A program made the position numbers and the translations under genes. Positions 36,435 to 45,646 of a DNA stretch of 64,000 nucleotides are shown here, piece after piece. The notes below the pieces were generated by a model that was not told where the DNA came from, did no database searches, and saw only the letters and a list, made by a program, of their open reading frames with translations. Each line of letters begins with the position of its first letter. The first letter of the stretch is position 1. The stretch is from Vibrio sp. LaRot3 (GTDB taxonomy: Bacteria > Pseudomonadota > Gammaproteobacteria > Enterobacterales > Vibrionaceae), in assembly GCF_027587025.1 (NCBI RefSeq), contig NZ_JAPPTI010000001.1:1240001-1304000 (forward strand), written 5' to 3'.

Positions 36435-37322
36435 ATGACGACTCTTATTACCCGAGCTTTCGCTAACAACAACTACCGAACTCGTGGGTTTCTTATCGCC
36501 TTAATTGGGGCGTTGCTCATGAGTATTGACCCCGTATTCATCCGTTTTGCTGGAGTTAGTGGCTTTGATACCGCTTTCTTGTTCGGCCTATTTAGCGCTA
36601 TTTCAATGCCGTTATTGCTTAAAGCAACCGATAAAAGAGGCATAAAACAAGCTGTTTTTCAAAGCGGTTGGCCCTTGCTGTTGGCTAGCATACTGATGCT
36701 AGGTAGCGCTTCAGGGCTTGTCTTTAGTATCAAAAATACTTCAATTGCCAACACCTTTATCATCCTGAGTGCATCACCCGCGATTGCCGCTATCTTTAGC
36801 TGGCTCATATTGCGAGAAAAAACCAGCCGCTCCACCATCGTAGCGATTGTTACCGTTATGGTTGGTATCGGCATTGTCGTATCAGGTTCAATGAGCTCAG
36901 GCCATTGGTTTGGCGATGCTCTAGCGCTTTTCTCAGTTATCTGTCTTGGGCTGATGTTTACCTTGCTACGCAAATATCAACAAGTGAGCCGATTAGCGAG
37001 TGTTGGTTTAGGCGGGCTTCTACTCGCCATCGTTATGGCTTTTTTTGCTGAGCCAAGCAGCTATGACATCAGTACATGGATCATTATGGGGGCGATGGGG
37101 TTATTCAGTGCACCGCTCGGTCGCGTTATGTCTATGGTCGCGACTCGTTATATCACCGCCGCAGAAGTATCAATGACGTTGATGCTAGAGACTGTCCTGG
37201 CGCCTGTGTGGGGATTTTTGTTCTTTACTGAGATACCAACACTGACCAGCGTAATTGGTGGCGTGATTATTTTGATCACTATTTTGCTTTATACCTTTAC
37301 ATCAATGAAAGACGAACAATAG
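36435..37322 (+). CDS. DMT-superfamily (EamA) exporter
   Basis: 295 residues with ten predicted membrane helices in two EamA repeats; the second repeat starts near residue 155. GGAG seven bases before ATG 36435 is a good ribosome-binding site. EamA proteins export amino acids, nucleosides or drugs, and the substrate cannot be told here. It is controlled by the divergent TetR regulator through a 30-bp palindrome, and the TrmO-like gene follows 10 bases downstream, probably in one transcript. Confidence 0.85.
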   Translation: MTTLITRAFANNNYRTRGFLIALIGALLMSIDPVFIRFAGVSGFDTAFLFGLFSAISMPLLLKATDKRGIKQAVFQSGWPLLLASILMLGSASGLVFSIKNTSIANTFIILSASPAIAAIFSWLILREKTSRSTIVAIVTVMVGIGIVVSGSMSSGHWFGDALALFSVICLGLMFTLLRKYQQVSRLASVGLGGLLLAIVMAFFAEPSSYDISTWIIMGAMGLFSAPLGRVMSMVATRYITAAEVSMTLMLETVLAPVWGFLFFTEIPTLTSVIGGVIILITILLYTFTSMKDEQ

Positions 37323-37332
37323 GAGTGCTTAC

Positions 37333-37731
37333 ATGAGAGCAGAGATCAATTATATCGGGACTATCGCAACACCTTATACATCACTCACCCAATGCCCTAG
37401 TAACATCGATACGGATGGTCCAAATTGCCAAATTATGTTGTTTGACTCGTATAAATCTGGCTTAGAAGGGCTCAAAACTGGTGAGGAAATTTTGATTCTG
37501 TATTGGTTAGAGCAAGCGCAGCGAAGTCAAATGGTTCAAGAAGGTAAGCAAGGGATAACCAAAGGAACGTTTGCATTACGCTCCCCTCATCGACCAAATC
37601 CAATTGGCGCGGCCGTATTACCAATCGAGTCCATCAATAATGGCTGTATTACGGTAAAAGGATTAGATTGCTTAGACGGAACGCCAGTCATAGATATTAA
37701 GCCCGCCATTAAAAAGGAATTGCGCGATTAA
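37333..37731 (+). CDS. Short TsaA/TrmO-like domain protein
   Basis: 132 residues, only the TrmO N-terminal beta-barrel. It has the conserved FALRSPHRPNPIG motif and the LDGTPVIDIKP ending. TrmO uses S-adenosylmethionine to methylate t6A37 in threonine tRNA; E. coli TrmO is about 235 residues, so this is a minimal form whose activity is uncertain. The ribosome-binding site AGGAG is strong. It is 10 bases after the DMT exporter gene, suggesting co-regulation by the TetR protein. Confidence 0.8.
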   Translation: MRAEINYIGTIATPYTSLTQCPSNIDTDGPNCQIMLFDSYKSGLEGLKTGEEILILYWLEQAQRSQMVQEGKQGITKGTFALRSPHRPNPIGAAVLPIESINNGCITVKGLDCLDGTPVIDIKPAIKKELRD

Positions 37732-37792
37732 AGTAACAGAAAATAACCGAGCCAAACGTCACAGAGGCAGCCATAAGCTGCCTCTACATTAT

Positions 37793-38113
37793 TTATTTAT
37801 CTTTCTGGCGTGCCTCAAATGCCGCCAACTGCTCTGGCGTTGCCTTCGGTTGATGATTCTGTTTCCACTCATCATAAGTCATGCCATACACTCGTTCGCG
37901 AGCATCATCGATGTCTAAATCCAAGCCTTGCTGGTCTGCTTCTGCTTTATACCACTTACTGAAGCAATTACGGCAGAAACCCGCCAAGATCATCAAATCA
38001 ATATTTTGTACGTCTTTGTTGTCATCAAGATGCGCCAACAAACGACGGAATACCTGCGCATCTAGCTTATCTTGTTGCTCTTGGGTGAGGTTTTTATATT
38101 TAAAGTCAGCCAC
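37793..38113 (-). CDS. DUF1244 family protein
   Basis: 106 residues, soluble and mostly helical, with the family signature GFCRNCFSKWY (two cysteines about residues 47-50) and YGMTYDEWKQNHQ. No function is established for DUF1244 that I can state. Lys/Gln-rich ends. Monocistronic, ending close to the convergent TrmO-like gene. Confidence 0.85.
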   Translation of the reverse strand: MADFKYKNLTQEQQDKLDAQVFRRLLAHLDDNKDVQNIDLMILAGFCRNCFSKWYKAEADQQGLDLDIDDARERVYGMTYDEWKQNHQPKATPEQLAAFEARQKDK

Positions 38114-38162
38114 TTTACTTTCCTTTTTATAATGAATTTTAAGCGAGTATAAACCAGCGATA

Positions 38163-38195
38163 AAAAAACGCCCAAGCTTTCACTTGGGCGTTTTT
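38163..38195. terminator. Terminator after the Tim44-like gene
   Basis: AAAAACGCCCAAG-CTTTCA-CTTGGGCGTTTTT, a perfect 13-bp arm pair with A/T flanks. It serves the minus-strand Tim44-like gene. Confidence 0.9.
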
Positions 38196-38217
38196 AGCAA
38201 TGTTAGCTTGGTAACAA

Positions 38218-39093
38218 TTAGCCTTGAATGCCAACAATCAACCATGGTGCATTTGGTACCGTTAGATCACGTTCCAAGTGCCAGATATCTTCGATGTTAT
38301 CTTCAATACCTTCAACCGCATCACGGTAACGACCACTAAACTGCAAGCTCAGCTGAGCTTTGCTCGCATCATGATCGGCACGAACGATTTCTGCATCCAC
38401 ATACATAACGTCTGTGTGTTGCTCGCCGCTCAGTTTTGCGCGTTCCGCTTTTAAATCTTGGTAGAGGCTCGGAGAAACGTATTCTTCAATCGTTTCTAGC
38501 TGGTTGTGGTTCCACGCGCCTTGCAAAATACGGTAATGCTCACGCGAACCATTCACAAATGCCGCTTGGTCGAAGCCCGGTGGGTAATTGTGAGGTACGT
38601 CTGTTTGCGAACCGAAACCAAAGCCGCCTTGATTTACGTTTGGCTGCTGTTCAAAGTTTTGCACGTTTGGTTGCTCAAACTTAGGTGCATTACCACCAAA
38701 GGCAGGCTGTTGGCGTTGATGCTGATTCATACTGCCTTGCTTCGCCCCGAGTAGACCGCGCATCAGTTTGAAGATCACAAACGCAATCAAACCCATGATG
38801 AGAATATCCATGAACTGGATACCTTCAAACGCACCACCAAAGAACGCAGCAAGTAGACCACCCGCTAATAGGCCGCCAAGAATACCGCCCATCAAACCTT
38901 TTTTGCTTGAGCTTTGCTTCGCAGTTTGCTCTTTACCTACCGTGTTGGTGTTTTGTTTTTGTTGTTTAGGCGCTGGTGCTGTCTTAAAGCTCTTGCCAAA
39001 AGACTTACCGCCACCAAACTTTTTAGCTTCCGCTATCGGCGTAATGGCCACAGAGACCATGAGTAACGCCACTAGAGAAAAAAGTCGTTTCAT
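38218..39093 (-). CDS. Tim44-like domain membrane protein
   Basis: 291 residues. A signal peptide or first helix (to about residue 23) precedes a Gly/Lys-rich and Gln-rich linker, a glycine-rich hydrophobic stretch (GLMGGILGGLLAGGLLAAFF) and a second helix (MDILIMGLIAFVIFKLM). A C-terminal Tim44/MRPL45-like domain of about 130 residues follows (HYRILQGAWNHNQLETIEEY). Bacterial Tim44-like proteins are widespread but of uncertain role, perhaps in envelope or respiratory function. Monocistronic with its own terminator. Confidence 0.83.
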   Translation of the reverse strand: MKRLFSLVALLMVSVAITPIAEAKKFGGGKSFGKSFKTAPAPKQQKQNTNTVGKEQTAKQSSSKKGLMGGILGGLLAGGLLAAFFGGAFEGIQFMDILIMGLIAFVIFKLMRGLLGAKQGSMNQHQRQQPAFGGNAPKFEQPNVQNFEQQPNVNQGGFGFGSQTDVPHNYPPGFDQAAFVNGSREHYRILQGAWNHNQLETIEEYVSPSLYQDLKAERAKLSGEQHTDVMYVDAEIVRADHDASKAQLSLQFSGRYRDAVEGIEDNIEDIWHLERDLTVPNAPWLIVGIQG

Positions 39094-39287
39094 GTTTTTC
39101 CTTAGGGTACTTTACTTTCAATTTTAATATTAGCGCTCTCTATACCAGATTGGAACATTCTATACTTGAATTCATGTATCAGAATATTGCAAATATGCTA
39201 CTTACGCCGGTTGACGCTAGTGGTAGTACCTCATTAGAATATTGAACATTGTTCTTTTAACTTAAGCTCCACATTTCTTAGGTAACT

Positions 39288-39878
39288 ATGGCACGCAGAA
39301 ACGATCACACCCGCGAACAGCTCATCGCACTGACTTTGAAGACGGTAAAAGAGTTTTTAGAAGATAACTCTTACCATGAACTTAGCTTGCGCAAAATCGC
39401 CAATATGATTGGTTACGTTCCTAGTACCTTGGTTAACGTGTTTGGCAACTACAACCTTTTGCTATTGCACGCGGTCGCACAAACATTGGATGAGCTGTCA
39501 GTTGAAGCCAAGCAAGTCGTCAACAAGAGCAAAGATCCAAAGACGGCTTTATATGCGTTAGCTTACCTTTACCATGAGTTTGCTCAGCGCCATCCGCATC
39601 GTTGGCAGTTGATCTTTGAGCACAATATGAATGGTGAAACCCTACCTGAATGGCAAAGTGAGCGTATTGATAATATGACAGGTATGCTGGAAAGCTTACT
39701 ACGCGTGCTTGCTCCACAGCGCTCTGATGCAGAAGTGTTACAAGCCAGCCGCGTGTTGTGGTCAGGTGTTCACGGCATCACACTGCTTAGTGTGGATGAC
39801 AAGTTTTTTGCCGCAGAGCCAATTGATGGCAACCAACTCATTGAAAACTTACTTTCGAACTATCTAGCCAACTGGTAA
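39288..39878 (+). CDS. TetR-family regulator of the adjacent lipid-related gene
   Basis: 196 residues; the N-terminal TetR DNA-binding domain (LSLRKIANMIGYVPSTLVNVFGN) is slightly atypical in the recognition helix, with VNVFGN in place of YRHF. The C-terminal half looks like the WHG-type. It lies 15 bases upstream of the MFS-acyltransferase gene on the same strand, so the two are probably one operon and the regulator may sense a lipid or acyl compound (inference). Confidence 0.83.
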   Translation: MARRNDHTREQLIALTLKTVKEFLEDNSYHELSLRKIANMIGYVPSTLVNVFGNYNLLLLHAVAQTLDELSVEAKQVVNKSKDPKTALYALAYLYHEFAQRHPHRWQLIFEHNMNGETLPEWQSERIDNMTGMLESLLRVLAPQRSDAEVLQASRVLWSGVHGITLLSVDDKFFAAEPIDGNQLIENLLSNYLANW

Positions 39879-39893
39879 GCAAAAGGACATGCA

Positions 39894-41768
39894 ATGCCAC
39901 AGCAAAATCAAGCGTCCCTTTTAACTCAGAGACGCTTCTTACCTTACTTCATTACCCAGTTTTTTGGCGCATTCAACGACAATATATTCAAAAACGTCTT
40001 GTTGCTATTCGTCGCGTTTGCAGGCGCTGGCGCTTTACCTGTCTCAAGTAATTTATTCATTAATCTTGCTGCTGGTCTGTTTATCCTACCGTTTTTCTTA
40101 TTTTCAGCATCCGCGGGGGTGTTGGCCGATAAGTACGAGAAATCTTGGTTTATCCGCAAAGTTAAGTTAGCTGAAATAGGCATCATGTGCCTTGGCGCTA
40201 TCGGCTTTCTCACTCAAAGCTACGTTATTTTGCTATTTTTGCTGTTTTTAATGGGCACACAGTCAGCCTTCTTCGGCCCAGTAAAATATGCGCTTCTGCC
40301 TCAACAACTTAAACCTAAAGAATTGGTCCCAGGTAACGCTCTCGTTGAAACAGGCACCTTCTTAGCCATCCTACTCGGTACGCTCGGCGCTGGGGTTATT
40401 GCCTCAATCGAGAACGCCCGATATGCAGCGGCAGGAAGTGTGGTGGTGTTTGCGCTGTTTGGCTATCTGGCCAGTCGTTCCATTCCAGAAGCACCCGCTG
40501 CTGCGCCAGATCTTAAGTTCCGCTGGCAGCCAGTAAAACAGACCAAACAGACGATCGCTATTGCGAAATCTGACCGCGTGATTTTCCAATCAATCATGGC
40601 CATAAGTTGGTTCTGGTTCTTGGGTGCAGCTTATCTTACCCAGTTCCCTAACTTCACCAAGATTTATCTCAACGGCAATGAAAGCGCCGTTTCGTTTCTA
40701 CTCGCGCTGTTTTCCGTTGGTATCGCCATAGGCTCATTGGCGTGCGATAAGCTCTCTAACCATCGCATTGAAGTCGGTATCGTGCCTTTAGGCAGCCTTG
40801 GCATCACTATCTTTGGGTGGTTGATGGCACGTTCAGTGCCCGATTCGTTGCCGCAGTTTACTAATTTTGTTGAGTTTGTAAGCCACCAAGCGCTTTGGCC
40901 AGTCTTTACTTACTTACTATTGCTAGGTGCATCAGGCGGCGTTTTTATTGTGCCTCTCTACGCGATGATGCAGCAACGAGCAAAGGTCACTCAGCGCGCT
41001 CAGGTTATCGCTGCTCTCAATATCTATAACTCTTTATTTATGGTTGGCAGCGCAGTTCTTGGCATTATTTGCCTCAGCGTCATTGAACTGACCATCCCAC
41101 AACTGTTCGCATTATTGGCAGCGCTTAACTTTCTAGTGGCTGCTTATCTATTCTTACAAGTGCCTATTTTCGTGGTGCGTTTTTTAATGTGGGTAGTCAC
41201 CCATACTATGTACCGCGTAAATCATAAAAACCTTCATCACCTACCTGAAAAAGGCGGCGCACTGATTGTATGTAACCACGTAAGCTACATGGATGCTCTA
41301 TTGCTCAGCGCGGTGTGCCCACGGCTCATTCGCTTTGTTATGGAAGAAGAGTACGCCAACTTACCGCCATTAAGGCGCTTTCTGAAACGGGCGGGTGTTA
41401 TCCCTATCTCTGCGACGCGCCGAGGCTCGATTCGCACAGCATTTTCCGAAGTAGAAAAAGCACTCAGCGAAGGTCATATCGTGTGTATATTCCCTGAAGG
41501 CAGGCTCACTTCTGATGGCGAGATAAACGAGTTTATGCGCGGCATGGACATCATCTTGCGCCGTAGTCCGGTTCCTGTTATTCCAATGGCTTTAAAAGGG
41601 CTCTGGGGAAGCTATTTCAGCCGATACAAAGGTAGAGCATGCAAAGGCCGACCAAAGCGTTTTTGGTCAAAACTTGAGATTGAAGCGGGTGAACCGGTTG
41701 ATCCGAAAAACGCCACCACAGTGGTCATGCACGAGAAAGTATCAGCATTACGAGGCGATTGGCGCTAA
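39894..41768 (+). CDS. MFS (LplT-like) transporter fused to a PlsC acyltransferase
   Basis: 624 residues. Residues 1-420 form an MFS module resembling the lysophospholipid flippase LplT (ITQFFGAFNDNIFKN start). About residues 440-624 form a PlsC-type acyltransferase with the HX4D motif CNHVSYMD near 460 and FPEGRLT near 532. E. coli separates LplT from the bifunctional Aas; here flippase and acyltransferase are fused, but the AMP-binding acyl-ACP synthetase part of Aas is absent. The likely role is uptake and re-acylation of lysophospholipid at the inner membrane. Confidence 0.87.
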   Translation: MPQQNQASLLTQRRFLPYFITQFFGAFNDNIFKNVLLLFVAFAGAGALPVSSNLFINLAAGLFILPFFLFSASAGVLADKYEKSWFIRKVKLAEIGIMCLGAIGFLTQSYVILLFLLFLMGTQSAFFGPVKYALLPQQLKPKELVPGNALVETGTFLAILLGTLGAGVIASIENARYAAAGSVVVFALFGYLASRSIPEAPAAAPDLKFRWQPVKQTKQTIAIAKSDRVIFQSIMAISWFWFLGAAYLTQFPNFTKIYLNGNESAVSFLLALFSVGIAIGSLACDKLSNHRIEVGIVPLGSLGITIFGWLMARSVPDSLPQFTNFVEFVSHQALWPVFTYLLLLGASGGVFIVPLYAMMQQRAKVTQRAQVIAALNIYNSLFMVGSAVLGIICLSVIELTIPQLFALLAALNFLVAAYLFLQVPIFVVRFLMWVVTHTMYRVNHKNLHHLPEKGGALIVCNHVSYMDALLLSAVCPRLIRFVMEEEYANLPPLRRFLKRAGVIPISATRRGSIRTAFSEVEKALSEGHIVCIFPEGRLTSDGEINEFMRGMDIILRRSPVPVIPMALKGLWGSYFSRYKGRACKGRPKRFWSKLEIEAGEPVDPKNATTVVMHEKVSALRGDWR

Positions 41769-41799
41769 CAGCCCCACCCTTTTAGCTTATTAACTAAAA

Positions 41800-41829
41800 A
41801 CGCCTGTTCAGTTTTTCTGAACAGGCGTT
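41800..41829. repeat. Strong inverted repeat between two plus-strand genes
   Basis: A 12-13-bp perfect stem (ACGCCTGTTCAG/CTGAACAGGCGT) with a TTTTT loop. The A-run lies on its left, so it would act as a terminator only for minus-strand transcription, while both flanking genes are on the plus strand. Confidence 0.7.
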
Positions 41830-41911
41830 CAAAACATTCAGACTTACTGACCATCATCGTTAAGCTAAAATAACGTTCTGTTCCAAACTATTTTTTATAC
41901 CATCCACAATA

Positions 41912-42835
41912 ATGAACAACTATAAACATTACTTTATTTTTGCACTGGCTCTTGTCGCTTGTTTAACTCCATATGTCACTTCACCGACGGCACTCGTTAT
42001 CGGCTTTTTGCTTGCTTCTTTGGGCTTAGTTCCCACCGAGCTCAACCTGGCGAAGATTACCAAAAAGCTACTCGCCTACTCTATTGTTGGTTTAGGATTT
42101 GGTATCCATTTTGAGCAAGCTCTCGCTGTAACGACTGACGGTATCGGCATCATCATTGCGACTATTTCTGGTACGTTAATCGTTGGCTGGTGGCTAACCA
42201 AATTACTGAAACTTGATCAAAAACTGGGCTACTTGATTGCCTCTGGCACCGCTATTTGCGGTGGCAGTGCCATCGCGGCAGTTTCTCCTGCGATCAAAGC
42301 AGAAGATGAACAAATTGGTTTAGCTCTGGCAACCGTGTTTGTTCTTAACTCCGTGGCGCTGTTCATCTTCCCGGTAATTGGCCATGCTCTAGGGTTAGAT
42401 CAGCACACTTTTGGTACGTGGGCAGCGATTGCGATTCATGATACTTCGTCAGTGGTTGGCGCGGCATCTGCGTATGGAGAAGAAGCGCTGACAACCGCCA
42501 CTACGCTAAAGCTCGCGCGCGCATTGTGGATTATTCCTGTGGCATTCGTTAGCGCGTTTATATTTCGCAATGATTCTAAGAAAATCACCATCCCTTACTT
42601 CATTCTATTTTACTGCGCAGCTATCGGCATCAGCGACGCTTTGCCTCAGTTCGAAGCGGTATATCAAATCATCTTTGATCTGGCGAAGAAAACGCTGGTG
42701 GTGTGTTTATTCTTGATTGGTTGTGGCATTTCGGTAGGGAAACTGCGCTCAGCAGGAGCAAAACCGCTAATGTACGGCGTAACACTCTGGGTTCTTGTTT
42801 CTACAAGCTCATTAGCATGGCTAATGCTCGCCTAA
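41912..42835 (+). CDS. YeiH/UPF0324-family putative sulphate exporter
   Basis: 307 residues with nine to ten predicted membrane helices. Conserved signature [20 protein letters not shown] lies near residue 110, together with [20 protein letters not shown]. The family is annotated as putative sulphate exporter on weak evidence. No regulator adjoins it; YeiH in E. coli is next to a LysR gene, absent here. It ends overlapping the last bases of the small minus-strand gene. Confidence 0.83.
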   Translation: MNNYKHYFIFALALVACLTPYVTSPTALVIGFLLASLGLVPTELNLAKITKKLLAYSIVGLGFGIHFEQALAVTTDGIGIIIATISGTLIVGWWLTKLLKLDQKLGYLIASGTAICGGSAIAAVSPAIKAEDEQIGLALATVFVLNSVALFIFPVIGHALGLDQHTFGTWAAIAIHDTSSVVGAASAYGEEALTTATTLKLARALWIIPVAFVSAFIFRNDSKKITIPYFILFYCAAIGISDALPQFEAVYQIIFDLAKKTLVVCLFLIGCGISVGKLRSAGAKPLMYGVTLWVLVSTSSLAWLMLA

Positions 42836-43005
42836 AGCTCCTCAGGTTCAAACACCTCTTTGCGGCGCTTATGCTTACGATATAGGATAACCGCCGCAGC
42901 CACACACACAAACGCGACCAACTCCGCAATCGAACGGTATAAACCTAAGGTTTGCGTTGCTACGCCTATGCTAAGCAACGCAATCATAATTAACGCTAGC
43001 TTCAC
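42832..43005 (-). CDS. Small membrane protein, 57 residues
   Basis: A GTG start at 43005 is preceded by AAGGA eight bases upstream. The product begins [20 protein letters not shown], has a second hydrophobic stretch [12 protein letters not shown], and then a basic-acidic tail [15 protein letters not shown]. Two membrane helices with a positively charged cytoplasmic tail are likely. Its stop overlaps the convergent YeiH-type gene by three bases. I do not recognise a family. Below a 60-residue cut-off it is easily missed. Confidence 0.7.
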   Translation of the reverse strand: MKLALIMIALLSIGVATQTLGLYRSIAELVAFVCVAAAVILYRKHKRRKEVFEPEEL

Positions 43006-43113
43006 TTCTTATATCCTTATAGACAATTCCATTCAGGTTATTATGAATTATGGATATAAGAGTGCGAAATTCACTTTTGCTCTGTGATATAACTTTGCGT
43101 CACTAGAAACCGC

Positions 43114-44529
43114 CTAAAGCGGAACCCAAACCGTATTTTCCGCCAGCCAGTGTTTGACATCTCGTCGCGAGAGTTTGATTCCGCCTGCCAATAAATGCTG
43201 AGGTAGCTTTAGATAAGCGTCTGGCTGTTTAAATCGCACGAGTTTGTCTTTCAACCAAGCATCAATATCGTTCAACTCTAAATCAGCCTCACCGCTAATC
43301 AGTGCGACTGGGCGAGCGCCATACTCTTCATTTTCGACAGGAACAACAATGACCTGTGATACGTTTGGGTGCTGGGCAAGCACTTGTTCAATCTCTTCAC
43401 AGTGAATGTTTTCGCCACCAGAAATAAACTGGTTGTCTGCGCGACCGACAATGATCAACTCATCTTGCGCTGACCAACGGCCAAGATCTTTGGTATCAAA
43501 CCAACCCTCGGAATCTAAAATCGGCTCGAGCTTACCTTGTTGAAAATAGCCACTGGCGATGGTTTCTCCACCAACCCAAATACGACCATTTCGAATCTCT
43601 AACTGCCGTTGAGGTAACGTCTTCCCCGCACTGTAGTTTGCATCAATTCTTTTCGCTGTCACCGTTGAGGCCGCTTCCGTCATACCATAGCCAAACCATG
43701 TTTCAATGCCTCGTTTGGCCGCATCTTGACTCAATGATAAATCAACATGGCTACCACCAAGCAAAACATGGCTCAAAGACAATGGCTGGTTGTCTGCCAA
43801 TAGGCGAGTTAATTGGGCTGCAACAAGGGAGGCATGGCTAACCCCTTGTATATCTTGGGCGAGATCGCCTATGCCGACTTTTAAACATGCACCAACACTT
43901 AACCAACGATGCACGATCGCTAAACCAGAAACATGGTACATAGGTAGGCTTAACAGCCAAGTATCGCCTTGAATAAACTGAAACTGCTCAAGCAAGCCTT
44001 GAGCAGAAGCTTGATGCTGAGTGAACTGATGTGCAACGGCCTTAGGTGCGCCCGTCGAGCCAGAGGTGAACACTATCGAGCACAACTGCTGAGGTGAAAA
44101 TGCAACTGGTGAAAGGCGACTATCGTCGGAGATCTCGTCAGAACTCGCAAAGTCTAACTTGACCAATCGTTCACTAGTTACAACGTCAAAAGAACTCATA
44201 TCACCAGTAGACCAAATCAAAGCATCATGACTCGATGAATATAATCGTTCTAGCTTGTCGGCTAACTTTTGCTGCGGCTCTGGCATGCTAAAGGCGCATA
44301 TCACTCCAGATTGAATACAGGCTAAGTAGAGCAGTAGCAATTGATCACTGTTTCGACCAATACAGGTGACAACATCACCTTGCGTAATGCCTTGCTGGTC
44401 TAGCTGAATACTAAGGTGGTCAATGCGTGACTGTAGCTGTAACCAAGTGAGTGAATAATTTGGTGTGGTAAGAGCGAGGGAATCTGGGCTCGTGCGAGCC
44501 CAGTTTTGTACTGGCGTGTTAGCTGCCAT
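43114..44529 (-). CDS. menE: o-Succinylbenzoate-CoA ligase
   Basis: 471 residues; converts o-succinylbenzoate to its CoA thioester with ATP. It belongs to the adenylate-forming family, with the phosphate-binding loop FTSGSTGAPKA near residue 155, WFGYGMTEAAS near 285, and GWFDTKDLG and GRADNQFISGGENI in the C-terminal region. It shares one base (TAATG) with the menC stop and is the last men gene. A short stem with the stop codon in its loop lies at its end. Confidence 0.93.
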   Translation of the reverse strand: MAANTPVQNWARTSPDSLALTTPNYSLTWLQLQSRIDHLSIQLDQQGITQGDVVTCIGRNSDQLLLLYLACIQSGVICAFSMPEPQQKLADKLERLYSSSHDALIWSTGDMSSFDVVTSERLVKLDFASSDEISDDSRLSPVAFSPQQLCSIVFTSGSTGAPKAVAHQFTQHQASAQGLLEQFQFIQGDTWLLSLPMYHVSGLAIVHRWLSVGACLKVGIGDLAQDIQGVSHASLVAAQLTRLLADNQPLSLSHVLLGGSHVDLSLSQDAAKRGIETWFGYGMTEAASTVTAKRIDANYSAGKTLPQRQLEIRNGRIWVGGETIASGYFQQGKLEPILDSEGWFDTKDLGRWSAQDELIIVGRADNQFISGGENIHCEEIEQVLAQHPNVSQVIVVPVENEEYGARPVALISGEADLELNDIDAWLKDKLVRFKQPDAYLKLPQHLLAGGIKLSRRDVKHWLAENTVWVPL

Positions 44530-45515
44530 TAAGCTTGCCAGATTAACGCTTGATCTGACAGCTTAGCGATTGGCAAATCACTACCCGGCCATGGTACTTC
44601 AAGCTGAGAAGCAAACAGGCTATTAGTATCTAGCCCCGGCACTTCATCAGGCAACAACCATTTAGCTAAGCGAGCTAATTGATTCAAGCCTAAGCTACTT
44701 TCAATACTTGAACTGATCACCGCTTTGATACCCATCGCTTTCGCTTGCTCAATCAGCGATACGCAAGTCTCAACCGAACCAATTAACATTGGCTTGATAA
44801 CGATGGTTTTCGCGCCCGTAAAGTCCGCCAGCTTGAAATCTGGCTTGCGCACTGCATGTTGCAAGGTTTCATCCCATGCCACCGCGATGCCCGTATCAAT
44901 CGCAAACGAGAAGCTGTCGCCCGGCACTTTACATGGCTCTTCGATGAACTCAATGCGTTGTCTGAATGATGGCGTCACGTAGCTCGCAAACTTGAGCGCT
45001 TTCTCTTTTGTCCAAGCGCGATTAGCATCCAAACGCAGAGTAAGCTCAGGAATCGACTCTAAGAACAGATTCACCACCATGCCATCACGAATCGGCTCAT
45101 AAAGGCCAACTTTAATTTTGGCGACTTTCTTGCCTTCCATATTAAGCAATTTTGGTAATAACTCATCAGGGTCACCGCTACACAGAGGCGCTGAATCATA
45201 GTTACCTTCAGCAGGTAAACCTTGGTTCAGTTCAAGCTGAGCCATCGACAAACCATAAGCAACGGATGGGTACATTTCGCTTTGTTCAAGCGTCTTGTTT
45301 TGTTGCCATGCGCTCAAGTGTTCAACCAGTTGAGAATAGGCTTCTTCCATGGTTTCAGTGCTAAAACCTTGCAAAGGTGCAACTTCGGCACGACCGATTT
45401 TACCCTCTTCTGCGAGTTCAATAATGAACCCTTCACGCTCGGTCAATCGACGCTCGCGTAATATCACTCCACTATCCATTGGCAGAGCGTATCGGTACAG
45501 TTTAGCTGACCTCAT
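44529..45515 (-). CDS. menC: o-Succinylbenzoate synthase
   Basis: 328 residues of the enolase superfamily; dehydrates SHCHC to o-succinylbenzoate. Catalytic KIKVG lysine pair (about residue 133), metal ligands in LRLDANRAW, FIEEP and AWDE, and the second-side lysine in VIKPML are all present. It is coupled to menE, and separated from menB by a 131-base spacer with an inverted repeat. Confidence 0.93.
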   Translation of the reverse strand: MRSAKLYRYALPMDSGVILRERRLTEREGFIIELAEEGKIGRAEVAPLQGFSTETMEEAYSQLVEHLSAWQQNKTLEQSEMYPSVAYGLSMAQLELNQGLPAEGNYDSAPLCSGDPDELLPKLLNMEGKKVAKIKVGLYEPIRDGMVVNLFLESIPELTLRLDANRAWTKEKALKFASYVTPSFRQRIEFIEEPCKVPGDSFSFAIDTGIAVAWDETLQHAVRKPDFKLADFTGAKTIVIKPMLIGSVETCVSLIEQAKAMGIKAVISSSIESSLGLNQLARLAKWLLPDEVPGLDTNSLFASQLEVPWPGSDLPIAKLSDQALIWQA

Positions 45516-45558
45516 AATCTTTCTCTTTCACTCGTTAAAGGGACTCATAAAACGAACA

Positions 45559-45629
45559 AACAGCAATGATATAGACCCGATTACATCTATTAAGATTCAA
45601 TCTAATCTCACTTTATTTTCATTGCTGTT
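45559..45629. repeat. Inverted repeat in the menB-menC spacer
   Basis: AACAGCAATGA (45559-45569) and its perfect complement TCATTGCTGTT (45619-45629), separated by 49 bases. It could form a long-range hairpin in men mRNA; function unknown. Confidence 0.5.
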
Positions 45630-45646
45630 GCGAATCCTAATGATCT

